A stretch of 39,207 bases of DNA from NCBI RefSeq assembly GCF_910593845.1, contig NZ_CAJVAS010000056.1:1-39207 (forward strand), written 5' to 3'. Positions within the stretch are counted from its first letter, which is position 1, and each line of letters begins with the position of its first letter. Positions 23,768 to 31,095 of the stretch are shown one piece after another. Source of the stretch: Paenibacillus solanacearum. Lineage in GTDB: Bacteria; Bacillota; Bacilli; Paenibacillales; NBRC-103111. Below the pieces are notes generated by a model that worked only from the letters and a program-made list of their open reading frames with translations, searched no databases and was not told the DNA's origin. The position numbers and the translations under genes were made by a program.

Positions 23768-24562
23768 ATGGGCAGACTTACGAATCGGATCGCTCTCGTA
23801 ACCGGGGCGAGCCGAGGCATCGGCGAGGCGATTGCTATCCGCTTGGCGGAGGAAGGCGCGCATGTGGCGATTAACTTTACGTCGGACAGATCCCGTGCGC
23901 TGGCGGAGAACGTAAAGCAGCAGGTGGAAGCGCTCGGCGTCAAAGCGATGATCGTCCAGGCCGACGTCGGCAGCAAGCAGCAGGTGGAAGCAATGTTCGA
24001 GCAGGTGAAGGCGCAGCTCGGCGACGTGGAGATTCTCGTCAACAATGCGGGGATCGCGCCGTTCGAGTCGTTCCTGAAGGTGACGGAGGAAACGTGGGAC
24101 CGTACGTACAACACGAACGTCAAATCGATCTTCCTCTGTTCGCAGCTTGCGGCTAAGACGATGATTCCGAAGCGATACGGCAAAATCATTAATGTGCTCT
24201 CGACGGCCAGCCTCGTCGTGACGAGCCCGGTCATCCCGCATTATCAATCGTCCAAAGCGGCGGCGAACATGCTGACCAAAGGGATGGCCATCGAGCTCGG
24301 GAAATACAACATCAACGTCAATGCGGTAGGACCAAGCACCGTCGATACCGATATGTGCACCGATTATTTGGCTGACTCGGCCATCCGCGCGAAGGAGGTC
24401 GAGGCCAATCCAATGAAGCGTCTCGGCACATCGCGTCAAATCGGCGATGCCGTCGTATTCCTCGCTTCCGAAGAAGCGATGCAGGTCAACGGCCACCTGC
24501 TGATGGTCGACGGCGGTCTTACCGTCAAAGCGGCGCAGCCGGACGACCATATGGAGCATTAA
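23768..24562 (+). CDS. Short-chain dehydrogenase/reductase, possible sugar 1-dehydrogenase
   Basis: The 264-residue classical SDR has TGASRGIG near residue 13, NNAG near residue 92, catalytic Ser in INVLSTASL, and YQSSK for YxxxK. The overall pattern (VALVTGAS-like start, MVDGGLTV near the C-terminus) resembles glucose/fucose 1-dehydrogenase-like proteins as well as FabG relatives. The stretch INFTSDRSRA after the second strand suggests that NADP may be tolerated. As the last gene of the cluster it could oxidise the free sugar to its lactone. Which SDR performs which step is an inference. Confidence 0.84.
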   Translation: MGRLTNRIALVTGASRGIGEAIAIRLAEEGAHVAINFTSDRSRALAENVKQQVEALGVKAMIVQADVGSKQQVEAMFEQVKAQLGDVEILVNNAGIAPFESFLKVTEETWDRTYNTNVKSIFLCSQLAAKTMIPKRYGKIINVLSTASLVVTSPVIPHYQSSKAAANMLTKGMAIELGKYNINVNAVGPSTVDTDMCTDYLADSAIRAKEVEANPMKRLGTSRQIGDAVVFLASEEAMQVNGHLLMVDGGLTVKAAQPDDHMEH

Positions 24563-24654
24563 TGACAACGCAAATTTTGACGGCGCTGTAGGCACAACGC
24601 GAGCAGTGACGCTTGTCATTGTATGGTGAAATGCACATAGAAAAATGCATATAG

Positions 24655-24695
24655 AAAAAAGAGGTATATTGCGCTTACGCATATGCCTCTTTTTG
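24655..24695. terminator. Bidirectional terminator between the deoxysugar operon and the VOC gene
   Basis: GAGGTATAT...GCG pairs with CGCATATGCCTC, a 12-bp stem with one bulged base and a 4-base loop. It has a run of As on the left and of Ts on the right, so it can stop transcription from both sides. The genes on either side are convergent. Confidence 0.85.
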
Positions 24696-24752
24696 GCGTC
24701 TGTTCGTTCCAAGCTGGCGGAGTGTCACGGCGATGCAGCGAAGGAACAGATG

Positions 24753-25166
24753 TCATCCGCCGTTGCTCGGCCCTGTTCCCCGTTCGCTTTCATTATTGGA
24801 AATTTCGATCAGATTGCCATCGGGATCGCGGATGTAGACGGAGCGGATCGGCCCGAGCGCCCCCGTTCTGGCGACAGGCCCTTCTTCAACGGGAACCCCG
24901 CATGTCTCCAGATGCAGCATAACCTGCTCCAGCGGCACGCTCGTCATCAGACATAAATCGATGGAGCCGGGCTGCGGAACACTCGCCTTCGGTTCGAATT
25001 CTTTGCCGTATTCATGCAAATTCAGCTTTTGGTTTCCGAACCGGAGCGCTTTGCGTCCATTCCCGAAGGACGTCGCTTCCATACCCAGCACGGACGTATA
25101 AAAGTCGCATGTACGCTCGATGCTGCGGACCGTCAGCACGAGGTGGTCGATCCGGTCGATGTTCAT
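24753..25166 (-). CDS. VOC-family (glyoxalase/dioxygenase-like) protein
   Basis: The 137-residue protein has the paired beta-alpha-beta-beta-beta modules of the vicinal oxygen chelate fold: IDHLVLTVRSIERTCDFYTS followed by VLGM at the start, KLNLHEYGKEFEPKA in the middle, and SVYIRDPDGNLIEISN at the end. The His near residue 7 and the terminal Glu fit metal ligands. Substrate is unknown; members include glyoxalases and resistance proteins. The ATG at 25164-25166 is preferred, with GGGTG 6 bases upstream; a GTG 9 bases further out is possible. Confidence 0.85.
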   Translation of the reverse strand: MNIDRIDHLVLTVRSIERTCDFYTSVLGMEATSFGNGRKALRFGNQKLNLHEYGKEFEPKASVPQPGSIDLCLMTSVPLEQVMLHLETCGVPVEEGPVARTGALGPIRSVYIRDPDGNLIEISNNESERGTGPSNGG

Positions 25167-25367
25167 TGGACACACCCGATTTCTTTTACATATTGGGCGT
25201 AAGCCCGAAGATATCGGCCTGTTGAGCTCGGCCGAATGATTTCATTGTACCGCATGCGGGTAACAAAATATAGGAGATAAGGCAATCTAATACTCTCCTA
25301 AAGGTTTGCTCATATTTTCTGAAAAAATTCGAAGTATAGTAGACGTATCAAACAGGAGGTGAGCGTG

Positions 25368-25952
25368 ATGAATTCGATTCAAATGCTCTATAATGGCAAA
25401 GTGTATCAAGGGGCGGTGGCCTACGAAGGGGCGGAGCTGATGGAGCTTTCCCTGGAAAAGCCGATTGCGTATAAGGGCGGCGACGAAGTGCTTTGCTTCG
25501 ATTTCAAAAGGCGGCGGCGGATGCGTATTCTCCGCGGATCAGGCAACAAGCTGATCGTTGCGCCGGAGGAATCGGAAATTTTCCGGATTAAGGCGCGGCC
25601 GGATCAAACGGAAGAAGAGATGTTCATCGACGACGATACGATGTTCGATAGCTTCAAGCTGAACGTATTCGGGACGATCAGCGAAGAGTTCCGCACGCTT
25701 GCCGTACGCTTCGTCGACATTTGCCGTTTGGGCTTCGGCTTTGAAGTTAACGACTTTTCGGTAAAACTTGGCCATGTATACGATACGATGATTTTTTGCG
25801 ATGAGGAGACGATTCACCCGAAGCTAGTTGTGCGGTACGTGCATCTTATGGAAAAAACGATCCGCTACGGCGCAGAGATCCATTCGATTTCGGCGAGAGA
25901 CCTGAGCAAGCTGCGATATTACATCGCCGCCAGGCAGTTCGCCGAGGCTTGA
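25368..25952 (+). CDS. PilZ-domain-like protein with altered c-di-GMP motif
   Basis: The 194-residue protein has an N-terminal beta-rich region and a C-terminal PilZ-like core: VRFVDICRLGFGFEVNDFSV, GHVYDTMIFCDEETIHPKLV, VRYVHLMEKTIRYGAEIHSI and LSKLRYYIAARQF. PilZ domains bind cyclic di-GMP through RxxxR and (D/N)xSxxG motifs. Here the second reads DICRLG with Ser replaced by Cys, and a clear RxxxR is not seen, so binding may be lost or changed. AGGAGG lies 8 bases before the ATG. It is a single gene between two terminators. Family assignment is moderate confidence. Confidence 0.65.
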   Translation: MNSIQMLYNGKVYQGAVAYEGAELMELSLEKPIAYKGGDEVLCFDFKRRRRMRILRGSGNKLIVAPEESEIFRIKARPDQTEEEMFIDDDTMFDSFKLNVFGTISEEFRTLAVRFVDICRLGFGFEVNDFSVKLGHVYDTMIFCDEETIHPKLVVRYVHLMEKTIRYGAEIHSISARDLSKLRYYIAARQFAEA

Positions 25953-25994
25953 GAGAGCCGTCCGGACTTTTGTGGCATTCTGTTAACAAAATAT

Positions 25995-26040
25995 AAATAC
26001 CCGGCTGTCCGCGGAAAAGCGGCGCAGGCCGGGTATTTTG
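25995..26040 (+). terminator. Rho-independent terminator after the PilZ-like gene
   Basis: AAATACCCGGC (25995-26005) pairs perfectly with GCCGGGTATTT (26028-26038), an 11-bp stem ending in Ts. The nagA gene converges from the right and may use the same hairpin, though its T-run is weaker. Confidence 0.85.
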
Positions 26041-26135
26041 TTTGCATTTGCGTTTCCATCCGAGCATCCGCTTCCACAGTGCTGCACGACGCACGAGGAA
26101 CGATGGAGCTTAGAACCGGAATATCACTTCATCGT

Positions 26136-27335
26136 TTATTCCGCGGCAGGCGGCTCGAACGACAGCGTTCTGCCGGCAACCATCACTCTTTCGACCTTGA
26201 AGTCCGGGGATACGATAACCAGATCGCCCAGCTTGCCGGTCTCGATGCTGCCGGTTTCGATCTCCATGCCGAGCTGCCGGGCAGGGTTGCCGCTCGCCAT
26301 ACGGCTGGCCGTCTCCATGCTGACGCCGACCGTCTGCACCATGAAGCGCAGCGCTTCGATCATCGTTAGCGTGCTGCCGGCCAGGCTGTCGCCTTCCTTC
26401 AGGCGGGCGACGCCGTCCTTGACGATAACGCCAAGGCCGCCGAGCTGATAATCGCCGTCGCCAAGCCCGGCCGCCGAGATGGCGTCGGTTACGAGCACGA
26501 GGCCGTCGGGTCCTTTGGCCTTGGCCAGCAGCCCGATGCAGGCCGGATGAACGTGATGCCCGTCGGCGATCACTTCCGCCGTAATCCGATCTTCCGTCAT
26601 GACCGCGCCGACGACGCCGGGCTCGCGATGATGCAGCCCCTTCATCGCATTGAACGTATGAACCGCATGACGCAGTCCGTGCGCGGCGGCGCTGACGATT
26701 TGCGCGTAGGTAGAATCGGTATGACCGCAGGCCGGGACGATGCCTTGCTCGGACAGCAGCCGGATCGTCTCCAGCGCGCCTTCCGTTTCCGGCGCAAGCG
26801 TCATCAGTTTGATCAGCCCCGGATATTTCGCCGTCCACTCGCGAATCCAGTCCGGCTGCGGCGGTACGATATAGCTAGGGTTTTGCGCACCCGGCCATTT
26901 CGGACTAATGAACGGCCCTTCCAGGTGAACGCCGGCCAGCCGCGCATAGGGCATGCCGTTTCCGTTGCGGATAAAGGCGTCGGATGCTTGCAGCACGTCC
27001 GCCAAAGCTTCCTTCGAGCCGGTTACCGTCGTAGCGAGCATCGTCGTGGTGCCGCAGCTGGCGTGAAACCGTGTAATCCCCTCGATCGCTGCCTGCGATG
27101 CGTCCATAAAGTCATGGCCGAAGCCCCCGTGTACATGTACGTCGACAAAACCGGGCAGCGCCCAGCTTCCTTTCACGTCGATCCGCTCCATCGCCGCAGC
27201 CAGATCCAGCTGGCTGATCGTCTCCATCGGTCCGACCAGCCGGATGCGCCCGTCACGCAAGGCGATGAAGCCGCGTTCGATCGTCCGGTGCGGCGTTACG
27301 ACCTTGGCATTCGTAATGATGCTGTTAATTCTCAT
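26136..27335 (-). CDS. nagA: N-acetylglucosamine-6-phosphate deacetylase
   Basis: The 399-residue amidohydrolase has DVHVHGGFGHDFMDA near residue 64 for metal binding. It also has the glutamate in HLEGPFIS, histidines in ACGHTDSTYAQ and HTFNAMKGLHHREPG, and the catalytic Asp in VLVTDAISAAG near residue 281. It removes acetate from GlcNAc-6-phosphate in the cytoplasm, giving glucosamine-6-phosphate for NagB. Its ATG overlaps the nagB stop (ATGA). Length is normal for the family. Confidence 0.95.
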   Translation of the reverse strand: MRINSIITNAKVVTPHRTIERGFIALRDGRIRLVGPMETISQLDLAAAMERIDVKGSWALPGFVDVHVHGGFGHDFMDASQAAIEGITRFHASCGTTTMLATTVTGSKEALADVLQASDAFIRNGNGMPYARLAGVHLEGPFISPKWPGAQNPSYIVPPQPDWIREWTAKYPGLIKLMTLAPETEGALETIRLLSEQGIVPACGHTDSTYAQIVSAAAHGLRHAVHTFNAMKGLHHREPGVVGAVMTEDRITAEVIADGHHVHPACIGLLAKAKGPDGLVLVTDAISAAGLGDGDYQLGGLGVIVKDGVARLKEGDSLAGSTLTMIEALRFMVQTVGVSMETASRMASGNPARQLGMEIETGSIETGKLGDLVIVSPDFKVERVMVAGRTLSFEPPAAE

Positions 27336-28060
27336 TTCAATCGACTCCCCGCTTCAGAATCTAATAATACGACGACATGCGGATGCGTTTGCAGCAGCGA
27401 CGCCGGACATTCCGTTGTGATCGGTCCCTGCAGTGCGCGTGCGACAATGTCCGCCTTATCCTGTCCGCGGACGACGAGTAGAATCATTTTTGCCTTCAAA
27501 ATCGTACCGACCCCCATCGTAATTGCGTGGGTGGGCACTTCTTCCGGCTTGTTGAAAAATCTGGCGTTCGCTTCCCGCGTTTGCTCACGCAGCTCGACGG
27601 CATGCGTGCTGCGGACAAGCGAGTGATCCGGCTCGTTAAAGCCGATATGCCCGTTATGGCCGAGGCCGAGAAGCTGCATGTCAATCTGCCCGACTTGCTC
27701 CAGCAAGCTGTCGTAGCGGGCGCATTCCGCCTTCAAATCGGCTGCCGTGCCGTCCGGAATATGGCAGGCTGCGGGATCTACATCGACCGATCCGAACAGA
27801 TGCTCCTGCATAAAGGCGAAGTAGCTGGCCGGATGCGTGCGTTCCAGGCCGACGTACTCGTCCAGATTAAACGTCGTCGCCTTGGCGAAGCTGACGAGTC
27901 CTTGGCGGTGCGTTTCCACCAGCTCCCGGTAAATGCCGACCGGGGTGCCGCCCGTGGCAAGCCCGAGAATCGAGCGCGGGTTCGTCTGCAGCATGCCGGT
28001 AATAATGCCTGCCCCCGCCTTGTTCAGCTCATCGTCCGTACGAAATGTCAAAATGTTCAT
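27332..28060 (-). CDS. nagB: Glucosamine-6-phosphate deaminase
   Basis: The 242-residue protein has the NagB signatures: LGLATGGTPVGIYRELVE for phosphate binding, FNLDEYVGLERTHPAS with the catalytic Asp region, and GLGHNGHIGFNEPDHSL near residue 131 with the acid-base residues. It converts glucosamine-6-phosphate to fructose-6-phosphate and ammonia. It lies 5 bases after the RpiR regulator, and its ribosome-binding site GGGAG is inside the last codons of that gene. The order is regulator, deaminase, deacetylase. Confidence 0.95.
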   Translation of the reverse strand: MNILTFRTDDELNKAGAGIITGMLQTNPRSILGLATGGTPVGIYRELVETHRQGLVSFAKATTFNLDEYVGLERTHPASYFAFMQEHLFGSVDVDPAACHIPDGTAADLKAECARYDSLLEQVGQIDMQLLGLGHNGHIGFNEPDHSLVRSTHAVELREQTREANARFFNKPEEVPTHAITMGVGTILKAKMILLVVRGQDKADIVARALQGPITTECPASLLQTHPHVVVLLDSEAGSRLK

Positions 28061-28065
28061 TCAAG

Positions 28066-28923
28066 CTATCTCCCTTTTTCTTTACGATATTTTTTGACTT
28101 GCTGGAACGATTGCTCCAGCAGAGGAACATACGCGTCGAATTGTTCGCTGACGAGCGCGGTGAACAAAATGTCGACCACATGCAGCAGCGCGATGCGGGA
28201 GGCCATGTCGCCCCGTCGCATCCCTTCCTCGAGCGAGGAGGCGAATAGCCGGATATCCGATGTTTGCGACAGCCGGTTCATCCCGAATTTGGTCAAGGAG
28301 ATCGTCAGCGCTCCGCGTTCTTTGGCGCATTGCAGCGCATCGTTCGTTTCCGGCGTTTCGCCCGAATACGAGACGGCGAATGCGACGTCTTGTCCGGTCA
28401 AGCTGGAAGCCGACGTGATCTGCATATGCGAATCCGGCCAATAATGGGCCATCTTGCCGATGCGGACGAGCTTCTGCTGAAAATCGAGCGCGACGATCCC
28501 GGAAGTCGCCATGCCGTACAGATCGATCCGGCGCGCCTGCTGCAGCGCGTCGACCGCACGCTGCAGCTCGGTAAGATCGAGCTGGCGCGTCGTATCGGAG
28601 ATCGAGCGCAAGTGATTCGTCTCGATCGCCTGCACGATGCTGTGCAGCGAATTGCCGGCGACGATATCTTGGTAGGACGGCTTCGCCGGAACCTGCACAA
28701 GCTCGGCGGACAGCTTCATCCGAAAGTCGGCGTAGCCCTTGAATAGGAAGCTTCGACAAAAGCGCGATACCGTCGCTGTACTGGCGCCGGACCGTTCCGC
28801 AAGCTCCGTGATACTGAGATGAATGACTTCGGGAGCATGCTCCAGCACGTATTGTGCGAGCTCTTGCTCTTTACGGTGAAGGGAGGGCTGTTTCTCGCGA
28901 ATCGCCTGCAGAATGTTGGAAAT
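28066..28923 (-). CDS. RpiR/MurR-family transcriptional regulator, apparent non-canonical ATT start
   Basis: The protein has an N-terminal RpiR helix-turn-helix (IHLSITELAERSGASTATVS, then RFCRSFLFKGYADFRMKL) and a C-terminal SIS sugar-isomerase domain (RRIDLYGMATSGIVALDF, DVAFAVSYSGETPETNDAL). It should sense an amino-sugar phosphate and control nagB-nagA. The conserved first helix reads ILQAIREKQPSLHRKEQELA. It is only included if translation begins before the first standard start codon, a GTG at 28846-28848. An in-frame TGA at 28930-28932 bounds the frame. The best candidate start is ATT at 28921-28923, with GGTGATCC, a match to the extended 16S 3' end, just upstream. This gives 285 residues, a normal family length. 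Confidence 0.82.
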   Translation of the reverse strand: MSNILQAIREKQPSLHRKEQELAQYVLEHAPEVIHLSITELAERSGASTATVSRFCRSFLFKGYADFRMKLSAELVQVPAKPSYQDIVAGNSLHSIVQAIETNHLRSISDTTRQLDLTELQRAVDALQQARRIDLYGMATSGIVALDFQQKLVRIGKMAHYWPDSHMQITSASSLTGQDVAFAVSYSGETPETNDALQCAKERGALTISLTKFGMNRLSQTSDIRLFASSLEEGMRRGDMASRIALLHVVDILFTALVSEQFDAYVPLLEQSFQQVKKYRKEKGR

Positions 28924-28945
28924 GGGGGATCACCACGCTTTTATA

Positions 28946-28959
28946 GTAAATTTATTTAC
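28946..28959. promoter_or_regulatory. Palindromic candidate RpiR operator GTAAAT-TT-ATTTAC
   Basis: This perfect inverted repeat lies 23 bases upstream of the proposed regulator start. It overlaps a TATAAA-like -10 on the minus strand (around 28939-28944). The right half with its flank, TTTACATAT (28955-28963), is repeated at 28987-28995. AT-rich GTAA...TTAC palindromes are typical of RpiR-family sites such as that of HexR. Confidence 0.55.
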
Positions 28960-28986
28960 ATATATTTCGCAGTATGAAGAAAATAA

Positions 28987-28995
28987 TTTACATAT
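28987..28995. promoter_or_regulatory. Second copy of TTTACATAT, possible second RpiR half-site
   Basis: The 9-base element TTTACATAT matches the flank of the 28946-28959 palindrome, 32 bases away, about three helical turns. Together with upstream bases it forms an imperfect version of the same palindrome. Confidence 0.4.
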
Positions 28996-29146
28996 TCATC
29001 ATATCGAATTCGGACCGCGTAATCAATACCAGCCATCATGGATTTAGCATTTTTTATACTGGGGAAAAGGATTATTCTCCTGAATGGTTTGAGGTATCGT
29101 TATTTCAATAATAATAACAATAACAATATAATAAATTTCAATACTA

Positions 29147-29167
29147 ATTTATTGTAAAACAATAAAT
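29147..29167. promoter_or_regulatory. Inverted repeat ATTTATTGT-AAA-ACAATAAAT over the DUF2975 promoter
   Basis: A perfect 9-bp inverted repeat overlaps the proposed -35 box of the DUF2975 gene. DUF2975 genes are often paired with a small Cro/CI-type regulator, and such a site would fit one, but no such gene follows here. Confidence 0.5.
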
Positions 29168-29180
29168 CATATGATAAAAT
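29152..29180 (+). promoter_or_regulatory. Sigma-A promoter of the DUF2975 gene
   Basis: TTGTAA (29152-29157), a 17-base spacer and TAAAAT (29175-29180) lie 33 bases upstream of the ATG. Confidence 0.55.
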
Positions 29181-29212
29181 CATGTTGTCATTAAATATAG
29201 TGAGGTGTTTAA

Positions 29213-29695
29213 ATGAATGTTAAACGAGGTTCAACCACGTTCTTAAAGGTAATCATTTTTCTGATTGGAATTGCAGTGCTTGCCGTGTGTATATTTTTGT
29301 TGCCTGAAGCAGCCAGAAGAGACGCAATAGAGCGTCCAGGTGATTATTCTTTATATCCACTTTTGGTGTGTGCATACGGAATATGCATTACGTTTTCTGT
29401 AGCGTTGTATCAAGTATTCAAACTTCTAACCTATATCGAAAAAAACAATGCTTTCTCGGAGTTATCTCTTCAATCTTTGAAGGTAATAAAAAAATGCGCT
29501 TTTACTGTCATTTGCTTCATTTTGTTAGCAATAGTGTATTTAAGGGTGCATGCTCAATTCACAGGTGATGATGCAGCAGGTCCAATATCTATAGGTCTAA
29601 TGGGGATTTTAGCAACAAGTATCATCGCAGCCATGGTGGACGCGCTTCAAAAACCATTAAAAAATGCCCCGGATCTAAAGTCAAAAAAAGAATGA
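29213..29695 (+). CDS. DUF2975 family membrane protein
   Basis: The 160-residue protein has four hydrophobic segments: FLKVIIFLIGIAVLAVCIFL near residue 10, YPLLVCAYGICITFSVALYQ near 48, CAFTVICFILLAIVYL near 93, and ISIGLMGILATSIIAAM near 125. This is the DUF2975 pattern, including KLLTYIEKNNAFSELSLQSL followed by KVIKKC between segments two and three. Function is unknown. The gene is much richer in A and T than its neighbours, and its usual helix-turn-helix partner, normally overlapping the stop codon, is missing. GAGGTG precedes the ATG. Confidence 0.75.
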   Translation: MNVKRGSTTFLKVIIFLIGIAVLAVCIFLLPEAARRDAIERPGDYSLYPLLVCAYGICITFSVALYQVFKLLTYIEKNNAFSELSLQSLKVIKKCAFTVICFILLAIVYLRVHAQFTGDDAAGPISIGLMGILATSIIAAMVDALQKPLKNAPDLKSKKE

Positions 29696-29739
29696 TTAAC
29701 GGAGATGTAAGACTTTGGATTGTCAGCCATAGCTCAATG

Positions 29740-29766
29740 AACCGCCTTTTCACCAAGGCGGTTTTC
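29740..29766 (+). terminator. Rho-independent terminator of the DUF2975 gene
   Basis: AACCGCCTT (29740-29748) pairs perfectly with AAGGCGGTT (29755-29763) around TTCACC, and Ts follow. From here to the promoter at 29883 nothing recognisable is seen. Confidence 0.85.
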
Positions 29767-29882
29767 TTATGGCCAAATATCAACATTAGAATGAAACGTA
29801 GCCTTTGTCCCCAATGCGTGCTTGATAAATTTGGTATGTGAATCGGATAAAATCCGACATGTACATTGGAAAACTAGCATTT

Positions 29883-29888
29883 TATAAT
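29883..29888 (+). promoter_or_regulatory. -10 box (TATAAT) of the siderophore uptake operon
   Basis: A perfect TATAAT directly abuts the Fur box at 29889. No convincing -35 box is present at the usual distance. Confidence 0.6.
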
Positions 29889-29903
29889 TGATAATAATTA
29901 TCA
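29889..29903. promoter_or_regulatory. Fur box of the siderophore uptake operon
   Basis: TGATAAT-A-ATTATCA is a perfect 7-1-7 Fur operator. It lies directly downstream of the -10 box and 101 bases before the binding-protein start, so iron-loaded Fur would block transcription. Confidence 0.9.
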
Positions 29904-30004
29904 GTCTCAATTAGGGGATCGGTAAAAGCAGCCTGTTTATTCCGCCATCCGTTCGCTTGGATCGGGAAGCTGCCTTTGCCAAACAAGGAGGAGAGAGAAA
30001 CAAG

Positions 30005-31009
30005 ATGAAAGCTTTCCGCATGATCGTTATTATGCTGCTGGTGCTGGCCGTCGCCGGCTGCGGCACGAATGCAAACGGGGGAACGAAGAACGGGAGCGCA
30101 CCGACTTCCACAGGAGCCTCCGATCCGAAAGGAACCGGCCAACCTGCCGGGGGAGAGGGCGAGCGGACCATCAAGCATGCGATGGGTACGGTCACGCTCA
30201 AGAAAAAACCGGAACGCGTCGTCGTATTGTTCAACGGTATGGTCGATATTGCCATCGCGCTGGGCGTCAAGCCTGTAGGGGCCGTTGAATCCTGGGATCA
30301 AAAGCCTTGGTATCAATACTTGCGTTCCAATATGGACGGTGTCAAAAATTTGGGCGACGAATCGCAGCCGAACGTGGAAGCGATCCTGGCTTTGAAGCCG
30401 GACCTAATCATCGGCAATAAGACGCGTCATGAAAAAATATATCCTCAGCTTTCGAGTATCGCGCCAACGATCATTACGGAAGAAGTGTTCAACTGGAAGG
30501 AAAATTTGAAAATAAGCGCCAACGCCCTTTACAAAGACAAAGAGGCGGAGAAAATTTTGGGCGATTGGAACAAACGCGTCGCAGATTTCAAACAAAAAGC
30601 CGGCAGCCGACTGGCGAACACCGAAGTATCGATTTTGCGGTTTGAGGATGACGGCAGCGCGCGGATTTACGTGACAGGCTTTGCCGGAACGATATTCGAG
30701 GAGCTGGGGATCGGCCGTCCGAAAGCGCAAAAGATCGAAGGGAAAACGGTCGTTAACCTGACGTCCAAGGAACAAATGTCGCAGCTGGATGCCGACTATA
30801 TTTTCGATATTACGCAAGTTAGCGAAGGGAATGCTTCCAAGGTTAAATCGCAGTCGGACTGGACGAACCACCCGCTGTGGAAAAACTTGAAAGGCGTCAA
30901 AAACGGCAAATATTTCAAGGTTGACGTCGTAACATGGAATTTGAGCGGCGGCGTACTGGCTGCGAACAAAATGCTGGACGATGTATTTAAAATGTTCGAC
31001 ATCAAATAA
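30005..31009 (+). CDS. Iron-siderophore ABC transporter substrate-binding lipoprotein
   Basis: The 334-residue protein has a lipoprotein signal: a hydrophobic stretch IVIMLLVLAVAGC with lipobox LAVAGC, Cys at about residue 19, and a Gly/Ser/Thr-rich linker. The mature part is a class III periplasmic-binding fold: PERVVVLFNGMVDIAIALGV near residue 75, QPNVEAILALKPDLIIGNK near 125, and VNLTSKEQMSQLDADYIFDI near the C-terminus. It captures a ferric siderophore outside the cell for the permease pair downstream. The start at 30005 has AAGGAGGAGAG upstream. Ligand type is not predictable. Confidence 0.93.
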   Translation: MKAFRMIVIMLLVLAVAGCGTNANGGTKNGSAPTSTGASDPKGTGQPAGGEGERTIKHAMGTVTLKKKPERVVVLFNGMVDIAIALGVKPVGAVESWDQKPWYQYLRSNMDGVKNLGDESQPNVEAILALKPDLIIGNKTRHEKIYPQLSSIAPTIITEEVFNWKENLKISANALYKDKEAEKILGDWNKRVADFKQKAGSRLANTEVSILRFEDDGSARIYVTGFAGTIFEELGIGRPKAQKIEGKTVVNLTSKEQMSQLDADYIFDITQVSEGNASKVKSQSDWTNHPLWKNLKGVKNGKYFKVDVVTWNLSGGVLAANKMLDDVFKMFDIK

Positions 31010-31095
31010 TCCGGGTTGAGCCCATCAAACAGCATGGTCGAAGGAGGGAGTTCCGGCTCGTTCCTTCGGCGTATTACGGGGAGAATTAAAATCAG

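Noticed and set aside
29694..29850. A helix-turn-helix gene overlapping the DUF2975 stop codon
   Set aside because: An ATG overlaps the stop, but the translated frame shows no helix-turn-helix pattern and runs through the terminator.
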